From Cerina litoralis (lineage in GTDB: Bacteria; Bacteroidota; Bacteroidia; Flavobacteriales; Flavobacteriaceae), in the NCBI GenBank assembly GCA_022008415.1, contig JAIRBC010000001.1:1-64000 (forward strand): 64,000 nt of DNA, read 5' to 3'. The notes under the pieces were generated by a model. That model saw nothing but the letters and a program-made list of their open reading frames with translations, searched no databases and had not been told where the DNA came from. This document shows, one piece after another, positions 20,844 through 29,222 of the stretch; the first letter of the stretch is position 1, and each line of letters opens with the position of its first letter. The translations under genes and the position numbers were made by a program.

Positions 20844-20879
20844 GAAAACCGTTACATCTAAAAATGTAGCGGTTTTTTT
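20844..20879 (+). terminator. rho-independent terminator downstream of the OmpA-family gene
   Basis: AAAACCGTTACAT and ATGTAGCGGTTTT pair with one G-T wobble around a short A-rich loop and run into a T tract. It lies 140 bp after the OmpA-family stop, and no gene is seen between them. Confidence 0.8.
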
Positions 20880-21173
20880 ATTGTGAGCAGGCATTCACGA
20901 TTTCAAATGGGTAATTCTGTCGGACGTAGAAACGTCAATTTCTTATTCACCTATTTACGTTCATTCAATTTCCTGTCCCTTTGTCGCCCTTTTCCAAAAT
21001 ACTATTGGGTCGTTCAACGCAAAAAAATGCCGTTGGTAGAAGAAATAAAATAACGTGTTTATACAACTGCTTTTTGAACCGCTTTGTCCATTTTATTTAT
21101 AAAGAATGCCAATTACCTCAATCTTTGCATTGTAGAATCAATCGCGGGTTCATGAACTCAAATCAAAAAATTT

Positions 21174-21344
21174 ATGGAAAAATTATTACTCGTAAAAGAA
21201 ATTTATTTGGAAGCATTTAGGAATTTGGGCCACCTTATCGTAAAAAGGTACTTTAAAGCCTTTTCCTGGTTTTGCTTTTTTCTCTTGGCGGTAACCATCT
21301 ATGCCTTTATTTTTCGGCTATCAACAGGGTTTGCCTTTGACTGA
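21174..21344 (+). CDS. small conserved membrane protein (56 aa), probably DUF6747
   Basis: An ATG at 21174 opens a 56-codon frame. The protein begins MEKLLLVKEIYLEAFRNLG, continues with a basic stretch (VKRYFKAFSW) and one membrane helix (about residues 31-48, FCFFLLAVTIYAFIFR) and ends RLSTGFAFD. I recall very similar short proteins in many Flavobacteriaceae, catalogued, I think, as DUF6747; this is memory, not a search. Function is unknown. The N-terminal amphipathic part and positive residues before the helix fit a small inner-membrane protein. No promoter box is certain. Confidence 0.6.
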   Translation: MEKLLLVKEIYLEAFRNLGHLIVKRYFKAFSWFCFFLLAVTIYAFIFRLSTGFAFD

Positions 21345-21849
21345 TCATCCGTCTATTTCGTCCGATAACTGCGTTGTGCTTGATTTTAAAACAGTTGTTT
21401 CCTAATAAACCCATTGGTTTTTAAAACGTAGGAAGCCTTGTTAACGGACTGTATAGCTCAGACATCCATTATGTAGAATTACGGCATTTAGGGCTTTTAT
21501 CTATTGGTGAAGACTTGTCGGGACAACCGCGTAGATGGGATATCCCTAGATTATTCCGTGAAATTGGAATAGTAGGCTATACTACCCAATAAATATAGCA
21601 TGCAATACATGGTCAGAATAAGAAGATAAAGTTCCATAGCATTGGGTTAGACGAAGTTAGACGAAGTACCCGCTGGTTAACTTTCAAAAGATAAAGTTAA
21701 ATATTGGACGGTAGTCGTTGTTCCATGAAAAAGTCGAACCCAAAACTTCGATTTAAAAAAGGACTTTGGATTTTCCGCCGAGATGCAACAATCTTAAAGC
21801 CTTGTTTTTATACTCCCGCCATTTTAAAACCAGAAATCTTCGCTACTGT
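21345..21849. other. 505 bp without a recognisable gene
   Basis: No open frame with family resemblance on either strand. The only structure I see is a short tandem duplication of GTTAGACGAA near 21648-21668 and two copies of AAGATAAAGTT near 21625 and 21690. Confidence 0.4.
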
Positions 21850-22764
21850 CTACATAAAACCATCTACTTTCTTATACGCATCAATAACAGCTAGCTCCCC
21901 GGCCCTACCGGGCTTGGAGTTGCCATGTTCCATACCCAATACTCCTTTGTATCCCTTTTCGTAAAGGTGTTTAAAAATATTTTTATAGTTGATTTCTCCG
22001 GTTGTCGGTTCATTTCGACCTGGGTTATCACCGATTTGTATATATGCAATCTCTTCCCACGTTAGGTCCATGTTGTGGATCAGATTTCCCTCGTTCTTCT
22101 GCATATGATATATATCGTACAATATTTTACAGGATGGACTGTCTACGCCCTTACAGATTAGATAGGTCTGTGCGGAGGTGCGCAGGTATAGATCGGGAGA
22201 ATCGGACAATGGTTCCAGCACCATCACCAAACCATGGGGCTCAAAAATTTCTGCTCCCCTACGCAACGCCTCAATTACGTTGGCATTTTGAATTCCAATC
22301 GGTATATTCCTTTCAAATCCGCCAGGAACTACCGTCATCCATTTGGCATTTACGCGCTTGGCAACCTCAACGGCCCTTCTACAGCCGTCCAAAAATATAT
22401 CGATATATTCCGATTTACCCGCCGCTAACGTATTGGCCATATTGCCGCCCTTTTCGACTACAAAAACCCCCATGGTCATATTGTGACGGGCAAGTGTTTC
22501 TCCAATTTTGGTCTGTAGAGAGACGTCCCGTCCCATCATACCATTGTCCTCAAACGCCGTAAACCCTTGTTCTGCCATAAAATTCAGCTGTGCGATCGGA
22601 TCGTCGCCTGCCGAATTTTTGAACATACCAAAATGAGGAGCATATTTTAGATTGAAATGATAATCTGCATCGCTATTTTTGTCAGAACCATAAGCCAAAG
22701 CTCCTCCCAGTGATAAGGCGCCGCTAGTAAGGGCCGTTTTTTGAATAAAATTTCTTCTTTTCAT
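21850..22764 (-). CDS. TIM-barrel sugar isomerase/epimerase-like protein with leader (hydroxypyruvate isomerase-like)
   Basis: The 304-residue protein has a leader MKRRNFIQKTALTSGALSLG with an RR-N-F pattern like a Tat signal, then an AP-endonuclease-2/xylose-isomerase-type TIM barrel. Candidate metal-binding acidic residues sit in VMVLEPLSDSPD near residue 178, ILYDIYHMQKNEG near 213, YIQIGDNPGR near 238 and GVLGMEHG near 285. It most resembles the hydroxypyruvate-isomerase group. It follows the GMC dehydrogenase pair on the same strand after 236 bp, which suggests work on the oxidised sugar. The reaction may be an epimerisation or a lyase step on a 3-keto sugar; this is inference. Confidence 0.8.
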   Translation of the reverse strand: MKRRNFIQKTALTSGALSLGGALAYGSDKNSDADYHFNLKYAPHFGMFKNSAGDDPIAQLNFMAEQGFTAFEDNGMMGRDVSLQTKIGETLARHNMTMGVFVVEKGGNMANTLAAGKSEYIDIFLDGCRRAVEVAKRVNAKWMTVVPGGFERNIPIGIQNANVIEALRRGAEIFEPHGLVMVLEPLSDSPDLYLRTSAQTYLICKGVDSPSCKILYDIYHMQKNEGNLIHNMDLTWEEIAYIQIGDNPGRNEPTTGEINYKNIFKHLYEKGYKGVLGMEHGNSKPGRAGELAVIDAYKKVDGFM

Positions 22765-23000
22765 GCGGTTGATTATTGGGTTACTTAAAACGGAGTTATC
22801 TAATGCTCATAAAAACTTAAAAACCGATGCCTGATAAGAGCAGGCCACTAATAAGGTGGACGGGAGAACGTAATTTGGGAGGCATACAAAGCTTATTTAA
22901 AAAAGTTGGTTCTTATAATTAGATTGATTCAGGGAATATTCACGAAATAATGCGCGACGTTAAACCAAAACCTTTTAATTGTTTAATAACCAATTCACTG

Positions 23001-23648
23001 CTATAACGACCAGGCCTTGCCCCCAGTGAGTTCGTTCAGGTCGCCACAGCCAATATATTCCCCAGGTACCGGCAGATAGGCGAGTACCGTTTCGCCCACA
23101 TATTCCGAGGTCTTATAGCCCCAGATCGTCAATCCCCTTAAATTATTGGCAAAACCGAATCTGGAAATCTCATCGGTAGGGTCTGCCTGTTCTCCGTTGG
23201 CCATAGACTCGGTATATTGGTCGATAGCTTTGAAATTCTCGATCTGATCTTCCTTGGTCTTTTTTAAGGATTCTGCCAGAACCGGTTCCAGATCTTCGGG
23301 CCCTAGATCGGAAGCATTGTCCTTTCCGGAATCCTTTAGCGCCTTCTCTATAAACTTGTTCATGGACATTTTCATGAAATCCTGTTTGTCCTTTTCGGTA
23401 ACCCGATCCGTTAACCTATCGATAAATAAATGTACCTGTACCTCGGATGCTGAAGGAGTGTCCGTCTTCGGAATAATAATATCTACCAAATGGGTCAGGA
23501 CCGAACCTTGCTCTTTTGTAAAGAAGTCCGGGGTCCATTCCAGGACCTTGTCGTTCTTGCAACTTTGTACTATACTGATCAGGGAGGGCATTGCCACGGC
23601 ATATCCGAGGGACAGCCCCATGTTTTTTAATGCTAATCTTCTATCCAT
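23001..23648 (-). CDS. GMC dehydrogenase small subunit (gluconate 2-dehydrogenase subunit 3 family)
   Basis: This 215-residue protein belongs to the family of small gamma subunits that accompany FAD-dependent sugar and gluconate dehydrogenases and bring them out of the cytoplasm. The N-terminus MDRRLALKNMGLSLG carries a twin arginine, and the hydrophobic stretch ends at SIVQSC, which looks like a lipobox, so it may be a Tat lipoprotein. The core has the family's LTHLVDIIIPKTDTPSASE segment near residue 52. Its ATG shares one base with the stop of the GMC gene (TAATG), a strong coupling of the two subunits. Confidence 0.9.
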   Translation of the reverse strand: MDRRLALKNMGLSLGYAVAMPSLISIVQSCKNDKVLEWTPDFFTKEQGSVLTHLVDIIIPKTDTPSASEVQVHLFIDRLTDRVTEKDKQDFMKMSMNKFIEKALKDSGKDNASDLGPEDLEPVLAESLKKTKEDQIENFKAIDQYTESMANGEQADPTDEISRFGFANNLRGLTIWGYKTSEYVGETVLAYLPVPGEYIGCGDLNELTGGKAWSL

Positions 23649-25360
23649 TATATGTTTCCTTTTTTAAGTTCCTTGGCTGCATGATCGGCCGCCCTTGCCG
23701 TAAAGGCCATATAGCTCAACGAAGGGTTTACACAATTGGAGGAAGTCATAAAGGCTCCGTCCGTTACATAAACATTGGGCACCGCGTGCACTTGGTTATA
23801 TCCGTTGAGCACAGATGTTTTGGGATCCCTTCCCATTCTGGCAGTTCCCATTTCGTGGATTCCAAGTCCCAATGCCCCCGGGTTGTCAAACGGTTGCACA
23901 TCCTTTACTCCCGCCTTTTCCAACATTTCCACTGCCTGCTCCTTCATGTCCTTTCTCATGGCCCATTCGTTTTCGTGGAATTCGGCATCAAAGGTAATCG
24001 TAGGAAGCCCCCATCCGTCCAATTTGTCATAGTCCAAGGACATTTTATTATCATGGTTGGGGAGTACTTCTCCAAAACCGCCCATACCCATGGTCCAGCC
24101 CCCAGGTTTCAGGATACTATCCTTTAGGTCCTTTCCAAACGACATTTCGGCAATACTCGCTTCCCAGTCACCCCTACCAGCACCGCCCTGATAACCATAT
24201 CCCCGGATAAAGTCCTTGGTATCGGACTTGCCCCCAAGGTTTCTGAATCGTGGGATATAAATTCCATTAGGTTTTCTGCCCTTATAATATTTGTCATCAA
24301 AGCCTTCAAACTTGCCCGATGCCCCCACTCCTAGGTGGTGATCCATGATATTGTGTCCCAGTTCCCCGGAATCGTTCCCCATCCCATTGGGAAAGCGGTC
24401 CGATTTGGACTGCATTAAAATAGAGGTTGAGGCCATGCTGCTAGCACATAGAAAGATTACCCGGGCCTTAAACTCATGGGTCTCCTTTGTTACCCTGTCT
24501 ATCACTTTTACCCCAGTTGCCCGCTTAGTATTCGGGTCGTAGATGACCTCGTGCACAATAGAATCCGGTCTAAGGGTCATGTTGCCCGTGCGTTCGGCGG
24601 CTGGGAGGGTAGAGGACACACTGCTAAAATAGGCGCCAAAAGGACAGCCCCTGATGCAGCGATTTCTGTATTGACACCGTGTACGTCCCTCAAATTTCTT
24701 ATCACTGTTAATATGGGCAACGCGGCCAGCGGTAATAACCCTACCGTCAAAATTTTCCGCCACCTTATCCCTTACATGTTGTTCCACACAGTTTAATGGC
24801 ATCATGGGCTCAAAGATGCCGTCGGGCAATTGTTTCAATCCCAAAGTTTCACCGGTCACACCGATATAGGATTCCACCTTGTCGTACCATGGCGCTATAT
24901 CCTTATAGCGGACCGGCCAATCAACGGCGATACCATCCCTTTTGTTCGCTTCATAATCAATATCGCTCCACCGGTAACTGTGCCGACCCCACATGATGGA
25001 ACGCCCGCCGACATGGTATCCGCGCATCCAATCGAATCGTTTTGTTTCATTATAAGGATGCTCCAAATCGTTAACGAACCAAAAATTGTGCGGCTCCTTT
25101 ACGGTATATCCGGTACGGGCCTGCTTCAATTGTTTGGCTACTTCCTCCCTGGGAAGTTCTCCCTTGTATTTAAAGTCCCAGGGATCCATATTGGCCGTTG
25201 GATAGTCTTTGATGTGGGTTACCATCCTGCCCCTTTCCAGAACCAATGTCTTAAGTCCTTTCTCGCAGAGTTCTTTGGCGGCCCATCCGCCGCTAATCCC
25301 CGTCCCAACCACGATTGCATCATAAGAACCTTGTTCTTCGTTGTAAAAGAATTTACTCAT
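23648..25360 (-). CDS. GMC-family FAD sugar dehydrogenase with Fe-S-type cysteine cluster (copy 1)
   Basis: This 570-residue flavoprotein has the FAD-binding motif VVGTGISGGWAAKEL at the N-terminus and the GMC C-terminal segment HEMGTARMGRDPKTSVLNG followed by SSNCVNPSLSYMA with the active-site Asn. Around residues 227-238 is CQYRNRCIRGCPFG, a CX5CX3CP pattern known from FAD-glucose dehydrogenases to hold a 3Fe-4S cluster. It has no leader of its own and probably leaves the cell interior with the small subunit encoded next. It would oxidise a sugar or glycoside and pass electrons to the respiratory chain. The closest relatives in the window are the GMC genes at 29223 and 38536. Confidence 0.92.
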   Translation of the reverse strand: MSKFFYNEEQGSYDAIVVGTGISGGWAAKELCEKGLKTLVLERGRMVTHIKDYPTANMDPWDFKYKGELPREEVAKQLKQARTGYTVKEPHNFWFVNDLEHPYNETKRFDWMRGYHVGGRSIMWGRHSYRWSDIDYEANKRDGIAVDWPVRYKDIAPWYDKVESYIGVTGETLGLKQLPDGIFEPMMPLNCVEQHVRDKVAENFDGRVITAGRVAHINSDKKFEGRTRCQYRNRCIRGCPFGAYFSSVSSTLPAAERTGNMTLRPDSIVHEVIYDPNTKRATGVKVIDRVTKETHEFKARVIFLCASSMASTSILMQSKSDRFPNGMGNDSGELGHNIMDHHLGVGASGKFEGFDDKYYKGRKPNGIYIPRFRNLGGKSDTKDFIRGYGYQGGAGRGDWEASIAEMSFGKDLKDSILKPGGWTMGMGGFGEVLPNHDNKMSLDYDKLDGWGLPTITFDAEFHENEWAMRKDMKEQAVEMLEKAGVKDVQPFDNPGALGLGIHEMGTARMGRDPKTSVLNGYNQVHAVPNVYVTDGAFMTSSNCVNPSLSYMAFTARAADHAAKELKKGNI

Positions 25361-25610
25361 CGTTAAAAATTGTTTATTTGATAAATTTATTAAATATAAA
25401 ATTAATTATCTACATTTAAACTCTTATATTCTTCGGGAGTCGCACTATAACGTTATAGTAAATTGACATATCAATAATTAATAGACCCTGAGAAGGCAGC
25501 ACTAAAATTTTATGAGGAACGGTTACCGGATGGACAAACCCATTTCAGCAAATAAATTTTGAGCCGTTATGAAACCCGAAAAATAATTAAGTTACAGTAC
25601 ATAGAACGGC

Positions 25611-26054
25611 ATGAAGACCTTTTTCAACCAACTTTTCGACTACAATTTTTATTGCAATAAAAAATTGATCGACCAATGTGTAGGGATTGGGGACGTTCCT
25701 GATAGAAGCCGACTTCTTTTAAGCCATATTCTGAATGCCCACAACATTTGGAATTCAAGGATTCTAGGAAAACAGCCCGATTACAAAGTCTTTGAGGAAC
25801 ATCCGATAACATCTTGGGAGGATATCCATTATGAAAACCAACGAAGTTCTTTTGAAATAATCGTCAATGCCAAGGACTTTGAACAGCGAATCCACTATGA
25901 AAATTCCAGTCAACAGGCGTTTTCAAATACCTTGGGCGAAATGTTATTTCATATTATCAATCATTCCACACATCACCGAGGACAAATTGTAGCCGACTTT
26001 CGCAATCAAGGTTTGGAACCCCCTGTTTTAGACTATATATTTTACAAACGCTAA
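25611..26054 (+). CDS. DinB family protein
   Basis: The 147-residue protein is a four-helix-bundle DinB/YfiT-type protein. A conserved His occurs in LLSHILNAHNIWNSR near residue 45, and the C-terminal pair in HIINHSTHHRGQI near 120, the usual three-His metal site. Members include thiol transferases and proteins of unknown role; no substrate can be given. It is 14 nt upstream of the MFS gene and may be co-transcribed with it. Confidence 0.88.
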   Translation: MKTFFNQLFDYNFYCNKKLIDQCVGIGDVPDRSRLLLSHILNAHNIWNSRILGKQPDYKVFEEHPITSWEDIHYENQRSSFEIIVNAKDFEQRIHYENSSQQAFSNTLGEMLFHIINHSTHHRGQIVADFRNQGLEPPVLDYIFYKR

Positions 26055-26067
26055 TTCCGAAATTAAG

Positions 26068-27297
26068 ATGAACGCAAGAATACGATTCCAATTGTCGACC
26101 ATGATGTTTTTGGAATTCTTTATTTGGGGGGGCTGGTTTGTTACCCTGGGCACCTTTCTAGGGAATAATATCCAAGCGAACGACGGCCAAATAGCCATGG
26201 CTTTTTCTACCCAGTCCTGGGGGGCCATAATAGCGCCATTCATTATCGGACTTATAGCAGACCGATATTTTAATGCGGAGCGCATTCTGGGGGTGCTACA
26301 CCTGTTAGGGGCGCTATTGCTATACCTTATGTACGGCACATCCGATTTTGACTTGTTCTACCCCTATGTTCTAGGTTATATGATTGCTTATATGCCTACG
26401 TTAGCCTTGGTGAATTCCGTTTCGTTCAATCAAATGAAAGATCCTACCAAGGAATTTTCCTTTGTTCGGGTATTTGGTACAGCGGGATGGATCGTATCCG
26501 GACTGATTATCAGTTATGCCTTTCATTGGGACTCCGAAACCGGCATTGCAAAAGGAATGCTCAGGAACACCTTTTTGATGACGGCCATAGCTTCTGCCAT
26601 TTTGGGGCTCTTTAGTTTTACCCTTCCTAAAACCCCTCCGCGCGCCGACCGATCGGAAAAGGTAAAGCTCTCCAATATACTGGGATTGGACGCCCTTAAA
26701 CTCTTGACCGATAGAAATTTCATGATTTTCTTTATTGCTTCGATTCTGATTTCGATTCCGTTGGCATTTTATTACCAGAACACCAATCCTTTTTTGGTTG
26801 AGATCGGGATGGAAAACGCAACGGGAAAAATGACCTTGGGGCAAGGTTCCGAATTGTTGTTTATGTTGTTGTTGCCCTATTTTTTTAATAAATTCGGTTT
26901 TAAAAAGACGATAATGGTCTCCATGCTCGCATGGGCCTTGCGATATCTCCTGTTCGCCTTTGGCAATGTTGGGGAATTTTCGTTTTTTCTGCTCATCGGT
27001 ATTGCGCTTCACGGGATCTGTTACGATTTCTTTTTTGTGTCCGGGCAAATATATACAGATAGCAAGGCTGGGCCAAAATACAAAAGCTCCGCTCAGGGAC
27101 TTATCACGTTGGCCACCTATGGGGTAGGGATGTTGATCGGATTTTGGGTAGCCGGAAAGATTTCAAATTTATTCCTGCAGGCAGACGGTTCGCATCTTTG
27201 GAGGGATATTTGGATATATCCCGCAGGTTTTGCATTTTTGGTGTTGCTGCTTTTTGCAGTGTTCTTTAAGAAGGAAAAAATAGTTTACAAATCGTGA
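26068..27297 (+). CDS. MFS permease, nucleoside:H+ symporter (NupG/XapB) type
   Basis: This 409-residue protein has twelve membrane segments and begins like NupG-type transporters (FFIWGGWFVTLGTFLG). Other family-like stretches are MAFSTQSWGAIIAPFIIG near residue 50 and ISYAFHWDSETG after helix 5. In Bacteroidota this subgroup is often found in sugar-processing loci next to Gfo/Idh/MocA and TIM-barrel genes, so a sugar or glycoside may be the true substrate. It lies 39 nt upstream of an oxidoreductase gene on the same strand. Confidence 0.85.
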   Translation: MNARIRFQLSTMMFLEFFIWGGWFVTLGTFLGNNIQANDGQIAMAFSTQSWGAIIAPFIIGLIADRYFNAERILGVLHLLGALLLYLMYGTSDFDLFYPYVLGYMIAYMPTLALVNSVSFNQMKDPTKEFSFVRVFGTAGWIVSGLIISYAFHWDSETGIAKGMLRNTFLMTAIASAILGLFSFTLPKTPPRADRSEKVKLSNILGLDALKLLTDRNFMIFFIASILISIPLAFYYQNTNPFLVEIGMENATGKMTLGQGSELLFMLLLPYFFNKFGFKKTIMVSMLAWALRYLLFAFGNVGEFSFFLLIGIALHGICYDFFFVSGQIYTDSKAGPKYKSSAQGLITLATYGVGMLIGFWVAGKISNLFLQADGSHLWRDIWIYPAGFAFLVLLLFAVFFKKEKIVYKS

Positions 27298-27336
27298 ATA
27301 GGTGTTCTTTTCATAGAAATCTTTAAATTAAATTAG

Positions 27337-28476
27337 ATGAGCAAAAAAATTAGACTAGGAATATTAGGCGGTGGGGCCGATTCCCTTATTGGTGTGCTGC
27401 ACAGGGTGGCATCGCAGATCAATGACAATTATCAAATTGTCGGGGCGGTGTTCAATCCGGATTACGAAGAAAATTTGGCCTTTGCCAAGGAGATAGATAT
27501 CCCTACCGATCGAATTTACAAGGATTTTGACACTTTGGTAGCGGAGGAGATGAAACTTCCCAAGGAAGACCGTATCCAAGTATGTTCCATACTTACTCCC
27601 AATTTTCTCCACTTCCCCATGGCCAAAAAATTGCTGGACAATGGGTTTCACGTCATCTGTGAAAAACCGATGACCACCACCCATGATGAGGCCAAGATCC
27701 TTTTGGAAGCCCAAAAGAAAACGGGTGCCGTATTTGCGGTTACGCACACGTATACGGGTTATCCCATGGTGCGCCAGATGCGCGAAATGATTAAAGCGGG
27801 AGAACTGGGCAAGATCCACAAGGTAGATGCCCGTTATTATCAAGGATGGATAAATCCTATCATCCACAACAAAGAAAAGCGCTCCTCGGTGTGGCGATTA
27901 GATCCAAAAAAAGCTGGCATAAGTTCTTGTATGGGCGATATCGGCGTGCATGCCTTCAACCTGGTGGAGTACACCACTGGATTAAAGATTAGATCCCTGC
28001 TTTGCGATTTTAACTACCTGTATTCCGACAACCAAATGGACGTAGACGGCACGGTGCTTATCCGTATGGGCGAACATTCCAAAGGGGTCATACGCGGAAG
28101 CCAAGTTGCAACCGGGGAAGAAAACGGATTGGCCATTGCCATCTATGGTGAAAAAGCATCCTTGCGATGGGAGCAAGAGCGACCCAATTACCTCTATAAA
28201 ATGAGCGATACGGAGCCAACCCAAATATACAAACCGGGGCATGCCTATAACTCTAAATTATCTTTGGATGGCACCAAGTTGCCTCCAGGCCATCCGGAAG
28301 GCATCTTCGATTCCATGGCCAATATTTATTTGGGTGTTGCTAGGGCCATCCGGGGACAGAAGTACAACGACGGGGAATTCCCAACCATCGTTGATGGGGT
28401 ACGGGGACTCAACTTTATCGAAAGCACCGTAGAATCCCATAAAAAAGGAAATGTTTGGGTGGAGTTGGTTGACTAA
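27337..28476 (+). CDS. Gfo/Idh/MocA family oxidoreductase (copy A)
   Basis: This 379-residue NAD(P)-dependent enzyme has an N-terminal Rossmann fold (LGILGGGADSLIGVLH) and the signature FHVICEKPMTTTHDEAK near residue 105, with the catalytic Lys of EKP. The C-terminal alpha/beta domain contains CMGDIGVHAFNLVEYTTG near 205. It is cytoplasmic: no leader is present. It could reduce or reoxidise C3 of sugars, as several family members do, which would fit the keto-sugar island. It is the last gene of the DinB-MFS-oxidoreductase unit, closed by a hairpin at 28493. Confidence 0.9.
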   Translation: MSKKIRLGILGGGADSLIGVLHRVASQINDNYQIVGAVFNPDYEENLAFAKEIDIPTDRIYKDFDTLVAEEMKLPKEDRIQVCSILTPNFLHFPMAKKLLDNGFHVICEKPMTTTHDEAKILLEAQKKTGAVFAVTHTYTGYPMVRQMREMIKAGELGKIHKVDARYYQGWINPIIHNKEKRSSVWRLDPKKAGISSCMGDIGVHAFNLVEYTTGLKIRSLLCDFNYLYSDNQMDVDGTVLIRMGEHSKGVIRGSQVATGEENGLAIAIYGEKASLRWEQERPNYLYKMSDTEPTQIYKPGHAYNSKLSLDGTKLPPGHPEGIFDSMANIYLGVARAIRGQKYNDGEFPTIVDGVRGLNFIESTVESHKKGNVWVELVD

Positions 28477-28492
28477 AAAGAAAAATAAATTA

Positions 28493-28527
28493 AAGACCCC
28501 AAAGGATTTGAAAACCTTTGGGGTCTT
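28493..28527. terminator. hairpin between convergent genes, terminator-like on both strands
   Basis: AAGACCCCAAAGG and CCTTTGGGGTCTT form a perfect 13-bp stem with a 9-nt loop. On the minus strand the stem is followed by a T-rich run, so it is a better terminator for the ASCH gene than for the plus-strand operon. Confidence 0.75.
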
Positions 28528-28627
28528 ATAGAGTATTTAATTAATGTAACTCCTTCCAAACAAGCTATAAGAAGTCGCAAAATATGTATATCTCCTTTGG
28601 GATACTTAAGTGTATGGATCTCAAATA

Positions 28628-29083
28628 TCAAAACACCTTTTCGAAAGACTGGCATACCACGATCATACTCTCCCGGGGGACCCTGCCATAAGGAGCCAAT
28701 TCTTTGGTAAATAGCTCCCAATGCGATTCTTTCCACTGTGGCAAGCTATCATAGCCTTCGGACCTTGCGTAATCTTCCGTGATATTGAAAAACGGTCTTA
28801 ACTTTACCGCGGTGGTCCTTACAATACATTTGGCGTTTCCCTCCCAATCGGTAACCACCATAAAATCCCCTATGTGCGGTAACGGCTCATTGCGGTACTG
28901 CAACCCCAACAGGGAGAACGAATTCGCCCTTTTTGCTCCATTGACAACCAATTTCGCAACTTGATCGGCGTCAAGGCCGTTCTCGGCAAACCGAACCACC
29001 TTTGGAACTTCCTTAAAGGCATTTTCCAAATGAATATCCAAAAAATCCCCCCACATATTCCGGGCCGAAGTATTTTCTATCAT
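28628..29083 (-). CDS. ASCH domain protein
   Basis: The 151-residue protein is an ASCH-domain (PUA-like fold) protein. Characteristic stretches are GAKRANSFSLLGLQYRNE near residue 50, KCIVRTTAVKLRPFFNITED near 85 and EGYDSLPQWKESHWELF near 108. Related proteins bind RNA or act on modified nucleosides. It lies alone between two sugar-oxidation units and has no obvious link to them. Confidence 0.88.
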   Translation of the reverse strand: MIENTSARNMWGDFLDIHLENAFKEVPKVVRFAENGLDADQVAKLVVNGAKRANSFSLLGLQYRNEPLPHIGDFMVVTDWEGNAKCIVRTTAVKLRPFFNITEDYARSEGYDSLPQWKESHWELFTKELAPYGRVPRESMIVVCQSFEKVF

Positions 29084-29222
29084 AATTTTAAAATTGGTTG
29101 AGGCTGATGTTTACATGTGTACATTCATTAAAAACGCCATTTTCCGCTTCTTATTTTTATATTGGTTTGGAAAATAACAACACAAACTCCACAATCTGAT
29201 CGGTGACCAAACCCAATCGGGT

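Noticed and set aside
20981..21220. 79-codon plus-strand frame upstream of the small membrane protein
   Set aside because: Low-quality protein sequence that overlaps, in another frame, the better-supported 56-residue gene at 21174.
23591..25366. Several long open frames opposite the GMC gene at 23648-25360
   Set aside because: They are shadows of a GMC gene with clear motifs on the other strand; they show no domain and no promoter.
26401..27048. 215-codon frame on the minus strand opposite the MFS gene
   Set aside because: The composition is that of an antisense shadow and the plus strand encodes a clear twelve-helix permease.
28473..28736. 87-codon minus-strand frame over the hairpin at 28493
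   Set aside because: It spans the terminator and the end of the ASCH gene in another frame and has no resemblance to a protein family.
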